Source: Dolomitihabitans soli
GTDB lineage: Bacteria > Actinomycetota > Actinomycetes > Streptosporangiales > Streptosporangiaceae
NCBI RefSeq assembly: GCF_022213955.1
Contig: NZ_JAKNTW010000002.1
Span: 248,001 to 312,000, forward strand
Direction: 5' to 3'
Length of the DNA: 64,000 nucleotides
The notes beneath the pieces are model-generated. The model did no database searches. It saw only the letters and a list, made by a program, of their open reading frames with translations, and was not told where the DNA came from. Positions 50,247-59,264 of this stretch are shown here, in pieces. The translations under genes and the position numbers were made by a program. The stretch's first letter is position 1. Each line of letters opens with the position of its first letter.

Positions 50247-51011
50247 CTAGCTGAGCGGGTGGTCGAAGCCGCGCTCCGACATGCGCTGGGAGACGTTCCG
50301 CAGGTCGACGACGAACTCCTGGACGCGGTCCTCGGTGAAGCGCAGGCTCGGTCCGCTCAGGGTCAGCGCGGCGACGACCGTCTTCGCCGCGCCGGTGATG
50401 GGCACGGCCACCGCGGACAACCCGGCGTCCCGTTCTCCGTGGCTCGTCGCGTGGCCGTCGCGCGCGGCCTGGGCGACCCAGTCGCGAAGCGTGCTCAGGT
50501 GCGCCTCGCCGTACGGGGAGGATCGGGCGATCCGCCTGAGCAGTCCCTCCGGCGCGTCCGTGAGCAGCACCTTGGACGAGGCTCCCGCCCACATGGGCAG
50601 CTCGTCGCCGATGCGGACCACGTGACGCAGCGCCTGGGGACTCTCCTGCTGGGCGACGCAGACCCGGTGGATGCCGCGGGCGACGTAGAGGTTGACGGTC
50701 TCACGCTGCCGCATGGCCAGGTCGCGCATCATCCGCTGGGTCTCGGGCGGCAACTCCCAGGCGTGCCTGGCCAGGTGCGCCCATCGCCACAACGCGGGAC
50801 CCGCGGTGTATCCCTTGGCGGTGGCCCACAGCAGCCCCATCTGCTCAAGAGTCTGCAGCAGCCGGATCGTGGTGGTCTTCGCCAGTCCTGTCGCCTCGAC
50901 GACCTCGCGAATCGTCACCACGGGCCGATCCTCCGTGAGCAGCGACAGGATGTCGAACGCGCGGTGGACGCTGCGAACGCCGCCGGGCTCGCCGGTTTCG
51001 GGTGCGGGCAC
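50247..51011 (-). CDS. IclR-family transcriptional regulator
   Basis: 254 residues. Winged helix (SVHRAFDILSLLTEDRPVVT, then VEATGLAKTTTIRLLQTL) and effector domain (VARGIHRVCVAQQESPQALR). GTG start preceded by GTGAGGA. It lies at the head of the CoA-transferase/lyase unit and is divergent from the aldehyde dehydrogenase. GGTCCATA-containing sites before the ALDH and ThuA genes make it the likely regulator of the block 44.7-54.4 kb. Confidence 0.9.
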   Translation of the reverse strand: MPAPETGEPGGVRSVHRAFDILSLLTEDRPVVTIREVVEATGLAKTTTIRLLQTLEQMGLLWATAKGYTAGPALWRWAHLARHAWELPPETQRMMRDLAMRQRETVNLYVARGIHRVCVAQQESPQALRHVVRIGDELPMWAGASSKVLLTDAPEGLLRRIARSSPYGEAHLSTLRDWVAQAARDGHATSHGERDAGLSAVAVPITGAAKTVVAALTLSGPSLRFTEDRVQEFVVDLRNVSQRMSERGFDHPLS

Positions 51012-51165
51012 TGATCCTCACTTGTCGGTCGATGACGAACGGGAGCAGGAACGGATCTCTGTTCCCCTCCTCATACCTGTTACCAGGTTCTGCCACGCAA
51101 ACGGTTCTGAAATCTCCTATTGCCAGAAAGCCAGGCCACCCGTACGTTAACACCCAGTCCACAGT

Positions 51166-51183
51166 GCGGTCCATAAGTACCGC
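51166..51183. promoter_or_regulatory. IclR-type operator 3 before the aldehyde dehydrogenase
   Basis: GCGGTCCATAAGTACCGC has 5-bp complementary ends and the GGTCCATA half-site shared with 45690-45706 (opposite strand). It lies 29 nt before the aldehyde dehydrogenase TTG. Confidence 0.5.
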
Positions 51184-51211
51184 TTAGTGGATCAAACTAG
51201 GGAGTCGTCGG

Positions 51212-52657
51212 TTGGACACGATCAACCAGGCAGGGTGCCTGATCGCAGGGAAATGGGTGAACGACGGGCCTCAGGCGGAGCGGATCGGCCCCTACCTCGG
51301 CAAGGTCGTCAGCCGCGCGCGTCTCGCCGAACCCGCGGACGTCGCCGCCGTCCTGGACTACGCGCGCGGCGCCGCGAAGACGGTGGCACGCGTCACACCG
51401 GCGGCGCGGGCCGCGATCCTCGACCGCGCCGCCGCCGCCGTCATCGCCCGCGGGGAGGAGTTCGCACGGCTCCTCGCGGTGGAACTCGGCAAGCCGCTGA
51501 AGGACGGCCGGGGCGAGATGCTCCGGGTGGCCGACACCTTCTCGGTGTCCGCCGCGGAGGCGCGCAACCTCGGAGGCGAGTTACTTCCGGTGGCCGGCTG
51601 GGAACGCGGCGTCGGCAACACCGCGATGACCTATCGCGCCCCCGCGGGAGTGGCGCTGGCCATCACGCCCTTCAACGCCCCCGCCAACCTGCTCGCGCAC
51701 AAGCTGGCCGCCTCCTTCGCGGCGGGCAACACCACCGTGGTCAAACCTCCGCCCCAGGCGCCGGCCGTCTCCTCTGCCCTGGTGGCGTTGCTGCTGGAGG
51801 CGGGAATGCCGGCGGAGGCCGTACAGCTCCTGCACGGAGACGGCCAGGTCGGCGCCGCGCTGTGCGCGGCGCCCGAGGTGTCGGTCGTCAGCTTCACCGG
51901 CAGCGCCGCGTCGGGCGCCGCCGTCGCGCGCGCGGCCGGGCCGAAGCGGCTGGTGCTGGAACTGGGCGGGAACGCCGCGACGATCGTGTGCGAGGACGCC
52001 GACATCGAGCGGGCCGCACAGATCTGCGCGCGCACCGGATACAGCAACTCCGGGCAGAGCTGCGTCTCGGTCCAGCGTGTCTACGTGCAGCGTGCCCGCT
52101 TCGACGCGTTCGTCGAGGAGTTCACCGCCCAGGTGCGGGCGCTGGTCGTCGGCGATCCCCTTGACCCGGTCACCGACGTCGGCTCCATGGTCGACGCCGT
52201 GGCCGCCGAGCGGGTGGTCCGGTGGACCGCCGAGGCGCGGGAGCAGGGCGCCACCGTCACCACCGGCGGCACCAGGAACGGCGCCGTCGCCGCCCCCACC
52301 GTCGTCGCCGCACCGCCGCCCGGAGCCACGCTGGTGCGCGAGGAGGTGTTCGGCGCACTGGTCGCCGTGCTGCCCTACGACGACTTCGCCGAGGTCGTCG
52401 ACCTGTGCAACCAGAGCAGGTACGGCCTGCAGGCCGGGCTGTTCACCCATGACGTGCGGCGGATCATCATGGCCTGGCGCGAACTGGAGGTCGGCGGCCT
52501 GGTCGTGAACGGATCATCCAACTTCCGCCTAGATCACGTGCCGTTCGGCGGCGTCAAGGACTCCGGCATCGGCAGGGAGTCGCCCCGCTGGGTGATCGAG
52601 GACTTCACCGTCGTCAAGACGCTCGTGCTCCGCGGCATCTCCGTGTGGGGGGACTGA
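51212..52657 (+). CDS. Aldehyde dehydrogenase (NAD(P)+)
   Basis: 481 residues. General base Glu250 in LELGG and catalytic Cys284 in SGQSCVSVQ; cofactor part ITPFNAPANLLAHKLA and SFTGSAASG. TTG start, AGGGAG upstream. It resembles the broad-range ALDHs that oxidise aryl or short aliphatic aldehydes (SSDH/lactaldehyde branch). The 2-nt gap to the TPP enzyme implies a shared pathway: a decarboxylase makes an aldehyde that this enzyme oxidises (inference). Confidence 0.92.
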   Translation: MDTINQAGCLIAGKWVNDGPQAERIGPYLGKVVSRARLAEPADVAAVLDYARGAAKTVARVTPAARAAILDRAAAAVIARGEEFARLLAVELGKPLKDGRGEMLRVADTFSVSAAEARNLGGELLPVAGWERGVGNTAMTYRAPAGVALAITPFNAPANLLAHKLAASFAAGNTTVVKPPPQAPAVSSALVALLLEAGMPAEAVQLLHGDGQVGAALCAAPEVSVVSFTGSAASGAAVARAAGPKRLVLELGGNAATIVCEDADIERAAQICARTGYSNSGQSCVSVQRVYVQRARFDAFVEEFTAQVRALVVGDPLDPVTDVGSMVDAVAAERVVRWTAEAREQGATVTTGGTRNGAVAAPTVVAAPPPGATLVREEVFGALVAVLPYDDFAEVVDLCNQSRYGLQAGLFTHDVRRIIMAWRELEVGGLVVNGSSNFRLDHVPFGGVKDSGIGRESPRWVIEDFTVVKTLVLRGISVWGD

Positions 52658-52659
52658 TC

Positions 52660-54408
52660 ATGACGCGACAGGAAACGCCGCTCGCCGTGACCGCGGCGCG
52701 GGCGCTGGCCGCCCAGCTGGCCGAGCTGGGAGTGGAGTACGTCTTCGGGACGTGTGGCCACAGCAACATCGCGGTGCTCGACGCGCTCGCGGACAGCCCC
52801 ATCGAGTTCGTCATCGCCCGCCACGAGCAGGCCGCGGCGCACGCCGCCGACGGGTACGCCCGAGCCTCGGGCAAACCCGGCGTCCTGCTGGTCCACGTGG
52901 GCCCGGGGCTGACCAACGCCGTGACGGGAGTGCTGACCGCGGCCCTCGACTCGGTACCGCTCGTGGTGATCGCGGGAGACGTGCCCTCCTACTATCGCGG
53001 GCGCCATCCCCATCAGGAGATCAACCTGCACGCCGACGCCGACCAGACGGCGATCTACCGCCCGTTCGTCAAGCGGGCCTGGCAGACCCACCGCGCCGAT
53101 GACCTCTGCCGCAACGTCGAGCGCGCCTTCTGGACCGCGACCTCGGGCAGGCCCGGCGCCGTCCTGGTCAACGTGCCGATGGACCTGTTCTCCCGGGAGG
53201 TGCGCGCCGCCGCGCACCCGCCGGTCGAGTACGCGACGCCACCCGGCCTGCCCGCGCCGGTCGCCGAACGCATCGCCGACGCGCTCGCCGAGGCCGAACG
53301 ACCGCTCGTCTACCTCGGCGGCGGGGCCCGTGGTGAGGAGGGGAACGCGGCCCTGCTGGCGCTGATCGAGCACCTGGACATCCCGCTCGTCCACTCGCTC
53401 ATGGCCAAGGGCGCGGTGCCCGACGAGCATCCCCTGGTTCTCGGGATGCCCGGCTTCTGGGGGCTGGAACTCGCCAACTCGGCCACCAGGGAGGCCGACG
53501 TGGTGCTCGCGCTGGCCACCCGGTTCGCCGAGACGGACGCCAGCTCGTGGGATCCGCGCTTCACCTGGTCCTTCCCGCCCGGCAGGCTCATCCAGATCGA
53601 CATCGACCCCGCCGAGATCGGGCGCAACCATCCGGTGGAGATCGGCGCCGTCGCGGACGTCGGCCTGGCCCTGCGGGCGATCGCCGACGCGGTGCTGACC
53701 CGTCGCCCGGCGAGCCGCCCCGAGCTGAGGGAGCGGATCCGGGCCGCTCGCACCGACCTCTTCGCGTCCAGCAGGGAACGCGGCCGCAGCGACCGGTTCC
53801 CGCTCAGGCCGGAGCGCATCCTGGCGGACCTGCGCGACGCGATCCCCGCGGACGCGGTCCTGGTCACCGACGTCGGCTGGAACAAGAACGGCGTCGCGCG
53901 GTGCTACGCGCTGCCGCCGGGCGGCCGGTTCATCACGCCTGGCGGAGCCTCGACGATGGGCTTCGGCCCCGCGGCGGCCGTCGGCGTCCAGCTCGCCCAG
54001 CCGGACCGCACCGTGGTGGCGCTGGTCGGCGACGGCGGCATGAGCGCCCAGTTCCCCGCCGTGCCCATGGCCGTCGAACGGGGCGCACCCGTGATCTTCG
54101 TGGTGATGAACAACCGCTCCCACGGCACCATCTCCGACCTGCAGACCGCCAGCTACGGGAGCGGTTACGGCTGCGACTTCCAGAAGCCCGGCGGCGAGGC
54201 GTACTCGCCTGATTTCGCCGCCCTCGGCCGGGCCTGCGGCGCCGACGGTTACGACATCGCCGACCCGGATGCCCTCGCTGCCGCGCTGCGCGCCGCCGTC
54301 GTGAACCGCCGGCCCGCGGTGATCGACGTCCCCATGGTCAACGAACCGGTGCCGACACCCGGGCACTGGAACATCAAGGACATCTACCAAGGCGTCTTCT
54401 TCGACTGA
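52660..54408 (+). CDS. Thiamine-diphosphate-dependent enzyme (acetolactate synthase/2-oxo acid decarboxylase-like)
   Basis: 582 residues in three TPP-family domains. The N-terminal domain carries the activating Glu (HEQAAAHAADGYAR, Glu56). The TPP/Mg motif is GDG at about 457 with the NN pair in VVMNNRSHGTI. Between them lies an acetolactate-synthase-like central domain. The C-terminus (NIKDIYQGVFFD) is unlike biosynthetic IlvB, and no small subunit follows. A benzoylformate/2-oxo acid decarboxylase or a C-C lyase that feeds the preceding aldehyde dehydrogenase is more likely (inference). It precedes the LIV transporter, which has its own promoter. Confidence 0.88.
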   Translation: MTRQETPLAVTAARALAAQLAELGVEYVFGTCGHSNIAVLDALADSPIEFVIARHEQAAAHAADGYARASGKPGVLLVHVGPGLTNAVTGVLTAALDSVPLVVIAGDVPSYYRGRHPHQEINLHADADQTAIYRPFVKRAWQTHRADDLCRNVERAFWTATSGRPGAVLVNVPMDLFSREVRAAAHPPVEYATPPGLPAPVAERIADALAEAERPLVYLGGGARGEEGNAALLALIEHLDIPLVHSLMAKGAVPDEHPLVLGMPGFWGLELANSATREADVVLALATRFAETDASSWDPRFTWSFPPGRLIQIDIDPAEIGRNHPVEIGAVADVGLALRAIADAVLTRRPASRPELRERIRAARTDLFASSRERGRSDRFPLRPERILADLRDAIPADAVLVTDVGWNKNGVARCYALPPGGRFITPGGASTMGFGPAAAVGVQLAQPDRTVVALVGDGGMSAQFPAVPMAVERGAPVIFVVMNNRSHGTISDLQTASYGSGYGCDFQKPGGEAYSPDFAALGRACGADGYDIADPDALAAALRAAVVNRRPAVIDVPMVNEPVPTPGHWNIKDIYQGVFFD

Positions 54409-54433
54409 ACGGCCAACCGTTGCGCTTTCGAGA

Positions 54434-54482
54434 TTCCCCGGGCCGAATACCTGTCGTATAACTAACGTACTTGTTCGTACAT
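54434..54482 (+). promoter_or_regulatory. TetR regulon site C with promoter (upstream of the LIV ABC operon)
   Basis: TTCCCC (54434-54439), 17 nt, TATAAC (54457-54462), then TAACGTACTTGTTCGTACAT (54463-54482). Same order of -10 and operator as site B; one central base differs. Confidence 0.7.
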
Positions 54483-54539
54483 TACCTCCGCTTATCCGAG
54501 ATGGTGCGGACCCCCCCGACACCCCCCATGAGGTGAACC

Positions 54540-55700
54540 GTGTTTCCCAGGAAACTCCACCGGACCATCACCGCAGCCGCAGCCGTCACCGCGCTGGCCA
54601 CGCTGGCCGCCTGTGCCGCGCCGGGTGAGTCCACCGGCGGCACCGCCGATGCCACCGGGCCGATCAAGATCGCGAATGTCAATGCCCAGAGCGGCCAGCT
54701 GAGCCCGCTCGGCAAATGGGAGAACAAAGGCGTAAAACTCGCCATAGACGCCGCGAACAAGGCCGGAGGCATCAACGGCCGGCAGATCCAGCTCGACCTC
54801 TTCGACAACCAGGGCGACCCCACCGTCGGCACCAACCTGGCCCGTAAGATCGCGAGTGAGGGCTACATCGCGATGCTCGGAACCTCGGAGAGCGCCGTCA
54901 CACTCGCGATGGCGCCGATCCTCAAGGACGCCAAGATCCCCAACATCACGTCGGGTCAGTCGCCGAAACTCGCCGCCCTCAAGAGCCCCTTCCTCTTCCT
55001 CAACGCCCCGACGAGCGTGACCTACGACGAGACCCTCGCCAAGTATCTGGTGGACACCAAGGGCTACAAGAAGATCGCACTGATCACGAACAACGGGACC
55101 TACGGCGCGGGCGAGCGCGACGCCTTCCTCGCCTCGCTCAAGACCCGCGGCATCACCCCGCTGGGCGACGAGGTCGTCACGCCCGACCAGAAGGACTTCA
55201 GCGCGTCCCTGACCACCATCCGGCAGCAGGAGCCGGAGGTGCTCTTCATCGGAGCCGAAGAGGTGGAGTCGGGGCTGATCGCCAAGCAGGCGCGCGAACT
55301 GGGTCTCAAGGCCGTCTTCGCCGGCGGCGCCCCGATGGGCACCGAGCCCTACCTGACCACCGCCGGCCAGGAGAACGCCGAAGGCTCCGTGGTGAGCTCG
55401 CCGTACCTGAGCAACGACACCGACGACGCCAGCCGGACCTTCGCCGCCGCCTACCAGACGGCCTTCGGTGAGGAGGCCGAAGTGCACGGCGCCAAGGCCT
55501 ACGACGGCGCGCGCATCCTCGTCGAAGCGCTCAAGCAGACGGGCGGCGAGGGCGGGCAGAAACTGGCCGACGCCATCCGGGCCACGAAGCTCGACGGCCT
55601 GCTCGGCGACTTCGCCTACGACGAATCGGGCGTCGGCATCCACGCCACCCAGATCGGTCTCGTCACGTCCGGAAAGCTCGTCCCCCAGACCGCGAGCTGA
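54540..55700 (+). CDS. LIV-type ABC transporter substrate-binding lipoprotein
   Basis: 386 residues. Lipobox LAAC (Cys25), then a type I periplasmic binding protein of the LivJ/aromatic-acid kind: IKIANVNAQSGQLSPLG, NKAGGINGRQIQLDLFDNQG, and a hinge and second lobe IALITNNGTYG. GTG start behind GAGGTGA. The promoter carries TetR site C, so the solute is probably an aromatic or hydroaromatic acid of the shikimate locus rather than leucine (inference). Confidence 0.9.
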   Translation: MFPRKLHRTITAAAAVTALATLAACAAPGESTGGTADATGPIKIANVNAQSGQLSPLGKWENKGVKLAIDAANKAGGINGRQIQLDLFDNQGDPTVGTNLARKIASEGYIAMLGTSESAVTLAMAPILKDAKIPNITSGQSPKLAALKSPFLFLNAPTSVTYDETLAKYLVDTKGYKKIALITNNGTYGAGERDAFLASLKTRGITPLGDEVVTPDQKDFSASLTTIRQQEPEVLFIGAEEVESGLIAKQARELGLKAVFAGGAPMGTEPYLTTAGQENAEGSVVSSPYLSNDTDDASRTFAAAYQTAFGEEAEVHGAKAYDGARILVEALKQTGGEGGQKLADAIRATKLDGLLGDFAYDESGVGIHATQIGLVTSGKLVPQTAS

Positions 55701-55749
55701 GCACGACCCGTCGCCCGGGGCGGGCCACCGCTCCGGGCCAAGGAGAGAC

Positions 55750-56619
55750 ATGCAGGTATTTCTGCAGACCCTCATCGGAGGGATCAGTTTCGGCGCGGTC
55801 TACGCGCTGGTCGCGATGGGCTTCTCGATCGTCTACCGCACCATGGGTCTGGTCAACTTCGCGCACGGCAGCGTGGTGATGATCGGCGCGTACGCGGCCT
55901 CCACCTTCTACATGGCCAGCAGGCTGCCGTTCCCGGTGGCGATCGTGGTGGCCATCGTGGTGACCGGCCTGATCGGACTGATCATCGAACGGGTGCTCCG
56001 CCCGCTGGAGGGCCGCGACTTCGACCTGATGCTGATCGGCACCATCGGCTTCGGCACGGTCCTCGAAGCCCTGGCGATCCTCATCTGGGGCGCGACCGGC
56101 CATGCCGTTCCCTCTCCCGTGACCGCGGCGCCGCTCGACGTGCTGGGCATCAAGATCCGGACCTACAGCCTGCTGGTCATCGCCGTCGCCACCGTGGCGA
56201 CCGTCCTGCTGGCGCTGTTCCTGCAACGGACCAAGAAGGGCGCGGCCATGCAGGCCGTCGCGATGGACCCGCAGGCCGCCACCGCCGTCGGCATCCACGT
56301 CGGCCGCAGCAACGCGATGGCCTTCGCCATCGGCGCCGGACTCGCGGCGCTGGCCGGCGGCCTGGTGGGGCCGATGCTGTACGTCAGCCCGGTCATGGGC
56401 GGCTCGCTGGGCATCAAGGGATTCGCCGCGGCGATCTTCGGCGGGTTCGGCAGCATCCCCGGCGCCATCGTCGGGGGGATGGCCTTCGGCATTCTCGACT
56501 CCGTCGCGGCCGGCGCCTTTCAGGGCTACTCCGAGCTCATCGTCTTCCTGGTGTTCGCCGTCGCGGTGATGATCCGCCCCACTGGCATCTTCGGAGAGAG
56601 GACGGTGAACCGGGCATGA
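55750..56619 (+). CDS. livH: LIV-type ABC transporter permease (LivH)
   Basis: 289 residues, about eight helices. MQVFLQTLIGGISFGAVYALVA and the following GLVNFAHGSVVMIGAY are the LivH signature; KGAAMQAVAMDPQAATAVGI is the ATPase-contact loop. AGGAGA precedes the ATG. The stop overlaps the next gene (ATGA). Confidence 0.93.
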   Translation: MQVFLQTLIGGISFGAVYALVAMGFSIVYRTMGLVNFAHGSVVMIGAYAASTFYMASRLPFPVAIVVAIVVTGLIGLIIERVLRPLEGRDFDLMLIGTIGFGTVLEALAILIWGATGHAVPSPVTAAPLDVLGIKIRTYSLLVIAVATVATVLLALFLQRTKKGAAMQAVAMDPQAATAVGIHVGRSNAMAFAIGAGLAALAGGLVGPMLYVSPVMGGSLGIKGFAAAIFGGFGSIPGAIVGGMAFGILDSVAAGAFQGYSELIVFLVFAVAVMIRPTGIFGERTVNRA

Positions 56620-58466
56620 AGCGGCTTGTCGTCCCCCTGCTCGCGATCGCCGCGTGGCTGCTGCCGTACGGGCTTGATCCCTACGCGATCCACGTGGTCG
56701 ACGTGGCGATCATCTTCGCGCTGCTGGGCATCGGCCTCGGGCTGGTGATGGGCGTGGCAGGACAGATCAACCTCGCCCAGGTCGCGTTCTTCGGCATCGG
56801 CGCCTACACCTGCGCCATCCTGACCACCCGGGCCGGACTCGGCTTCTGGGTCGCCGCCGCGCTGGCCGTGCTGGCCGCGGTGGCGATCGGGCTGGTCGTC
56901 AGCATCCCCGCGCTCCGCGTGCAGTCGCACTATCTCGGCATCGTCACGCTGGGGCTGGCGCTGGCGTTCATCAACTGGACCACCAACGCGGCGTTGGCCG
57001 GGAAGTCCGAGGGGATCAGCGACCTGCCGGTCCCGCCGCTGTTCGGGGTGGATCTGAGCAGCGAGTACCTCTTCTACTACGTGGAGATCGTCGTCTTCGC
57101 GATCGCCCTGGCGTTCGCGCTCTTCGTGGTCCGCTCCCCGCTCGGCCGCCGGATGCGCGCGATGCGCGACGACAGCCTCGCCGCCGGGGCGCTCGGCGCG
57201 GAGATCCCGCTGCTGCGGATCACGGCCTTCGTGCTGTCCGGCCTCTACGGCGGCGTCGCCGGTGTGCTCTACGCGGGGCTCATCCGCTACATCGCTCCCG
57301 AGACCTTCAGCATCGCGAACATGTTCCTGTTGCTCGCGATGGTCATCATCGGCGGACGCCAGAGCATCGTGGGATGTGTCATCGGCGCCGTCGCCCTGTC
57401 CCTCATCAGGGAAGTCCTGGTGGACTTCTCCGTCTATGCCCAGCTCGGCTACGGCACCGTCGTCGTGCTGATGGTCGTCTTCGCCCCGACCGGCCTGGCC
57501 GGGCTCCCCGTCCGCCTGCGCGCCCGGCTGCGCGGCCGTACCGGAGGGGACCGGCGCGGGCCGGCCGAGCTACGCCCCTTCACTCCGTACGGCGAGGCTC
57601 CCAGCGGTGACCCGACCGGCGTCGTCCTGGAGATCCGTGCGGTGGGCATGCGGTTCAAGGGGCTGCGTGCGCTCGACGACGTGTCCCTGGAGGTCGGCGC
57701 CGGGGAGATCCGCGGCGTCGTCGGTCCCAACGGGTCGGGGAAGACCACGCTGTTCAACATCATCAGCGGCTTCTACACCGCGTCGTCGGGACGGGTCGTC
57801 CTCCGGGGAACCGACGTGACCGGGGCCGCGCCGTACCGGCTCGCGCAGCTCGGAGTCGCCCGCACCTTCCAGAACCTGCGCCTGTTCGGCGACCTCACCG
57901 TACGCGAGAACGTCCTCGTCGCCCTGGACCGCACCCGCACCAGCTGGATCTGGCGGTACGTCGCCCTGCCCTGGACCGTCGTCCGCCAGGATCGCGCGCT
58001 GAGCGCTCAGGCGGACGAACTGCTCGACCGGTACGGCCTGACCGACTTCGCCGGGGCCCGGCCGCAGTCCCTCCCCTACGGCATCCAGCGCAGGATCGAG
58101 ATCGCCCGCGCCATGGCGATGTCCCCCCGGCTGCTCCTGCTCGACGAGCCCGCCGCCGGACTCAACGGCGAGGAGGTGCGCCTGCTGGGCGAGATGGTGC
58201 GCTCGCTCCGCGACTCCGGCGTGACCGTCGTGATCATCGAACACAACATGGGGCTGGTCATGTCGCTCTGCGACCAGGTGACCGTCCTGTCCAGCGGCCG
58301 GGTGATCGCCGACGGCCCGCCGGCGGCGGTCGCGGTCGTTCCCGAGGTCATCGAGGCCTACCTGGGAGACTCCACGTACATGTCGCACGAATCGCAGGAC
58401 ACCACGTCGCGGGACGCCACATCGCAGGACACCACGTCGCAGGACACCACGGAGGCGGCGCGATGA
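56616..58466 (+). CDS. LivM-LivG fusion (permease + ATPase)
   Basis: 616 residues. The N-terminal permease of about 1-300 has the LivM features GLVMGVAGQINLAQVAFFGI and RMRAMRDDSLAAGALG. After a short charged linker an ATPase begins at about 335: Walker A GPNGSGKTT (about 370), PYGIQRRIEIARAMA as signature, LLLLDEPAAGLN as Walker B and IIEHNMGLV as switch. The tail of about 25 residues is repeated SQDTTSRDAT units encoded by a CAGGACACCACGTCGC repeat. Separate livM and livG genes are usual; fusions are known. ATGA-coupled to livF. Confidence 0.93.
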   Translation: MKRLVVPLLAIAAWLLPYGLDPYAIHVVDVAIIFALLGIGLGLVMGVAGQINLAQVAFFGIGAYTCAILTTRAGLGFWVAAALAVLAAVAIGLVVSIPALRVQSHYLGIVTLGLALAFINWTTNAALAGKSEGISDLPVPPLFGVDLSSEYLFYYVEIVVFAIALAFALFVVRSPLGRRMRAMRDDSLAAGALGAEIPLLRITAFVLSGLYGGVAGVLYAGLIRYIAPETFSIANMFLLLAMVIIGGRQSIVGCVIGAVALSLIREVLVDFSVYAQLGYGTVVVLMVVFAPTGLAGLPVRLRARLRGRTGGDRRGPAELRPFTPYGEAPSGDPTGVVLEIRAVGMRFKGLRALDDVSLEVGAGEIRGVVGPNGSGKTTLFNIISGFYTASSGRVVLRGTDVTGAAPYRLAQLGVARTFQNLRLFGDLTVRENVLVALDRTRTSWIWRYVALPWTVVRQDRALSAQADELLDRYGLTDFAGARPQSLPYGIQRRIEIARAMAMSPRLLLLDEPAAGLNGEEVRLLGEMVRSLRDSGVTVVIIEHNMGLVMSLCDQVTVLSSGRVIADGPPAAVAVVPEVIEAYLGDSTYMSHESQDTTSRDATSQDTTSQDTTEAAR

Positions 58467-59179
58467 CCGGGCCGGCGCTGACCGTGGAGGGCCTGAGCGT
58501 GCACTACGGCGGGGTGCGCGCGGCCCACGGCATCGGCTTCACCGTCGCCCCCGGCGAGTCGGTCGGCATCATCGGGGCCAACGGCGCGGGCAAGTCCTCC
58601 ACGTTGAAGGCGATCATGGGCCTGGCTCCCAGAACCGTCCAGGTGCTCCGCTTCGGCGAACGAGACCTCACCCGGACCCCCGCCCACCAGGTGGTGCGCT
58701 CGGGAATCGGCTACGTGCCGGAGGGCCGGCACATCTTCCCCGGCCTGTCGGTGGAGAAGAACCTGCTGCTCGGCGCGTACACACGATCGTGGAAATCGGC
58801 GGCGCGCGAGTCCCTCGACGAGGTCAACACGCTCTTCCCGGTTCTGGGCGAGATGCGGAACCGGCTGGCCGGCGCGCTGTCCGGTGGCCAGCAGCAGATG
58901 CTCGCCATCGGACGGGCGCTGATGTCCAAGCCGCGGCTGATGGTGCTCGACGAACCGTCGATGGGGCTGTCGCCGAAGCTCGTCGGGGAGATCCTGCTCG
59001 CCCTGAAGAAGCTCAACGAGGAAGGGCTGAGCATCCTGCTGGTGGAGCAGAACGCCAAACTCACCTTCGAGGTGACCAGCCGGTGTCTGGTGATGGAGAC
59101 CGGAGAGGTCGCCATGACCGGCACCAGCGACCAGTTGCGCGGCGACCCCAAGGTACGCCGCATCTACCTCGGCCTCTGA
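58463..59179 (+). CDS. livF: LIV-type ABC transporter ATPase (LivF)
   Basis: 238 residues. Walker A GANGAGKSS (38-46), LSGGQQQMLAIGRALM, Walker B MVLDEPSMGLSP and VEQNAKLTF as switch region with Gln/Asn instead of His, normal for LivF. Completes the importer with LivM-LivG and LivH. Last gene before the convergent glucanase. Confidence 0.94.
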   Translation: MTGPALTVEGLSVHYGGVRAAHGIGFTVAPGESVGIIGANGAGKSSTLKAIMGLAPRTVQVLRFGERDLTRTPAHQVVRSGIGYVPEGRHIFPGLSVEKNLLLGAYTRSWKSAARESLDEVNTLFPVLGEMRNRLAGALSGGQQQMLAIGRALMSKPRLMVLDEPSMGLSPKLVGEILLALKKLNEEGLSILLVEQNAKLTFEVTSRCLVMETGEVAMTGTSDQLRGDPKVRRIYLGL

Positions 59180-59264
59180 GGCGCCGGCCGCTCCTCGTTC
59201 CCGTCACCTGTGGTGCGGCGTCCGCCCGAGCCTGGCGACGCCGACCCGGTACGGCCGGCCGTCC

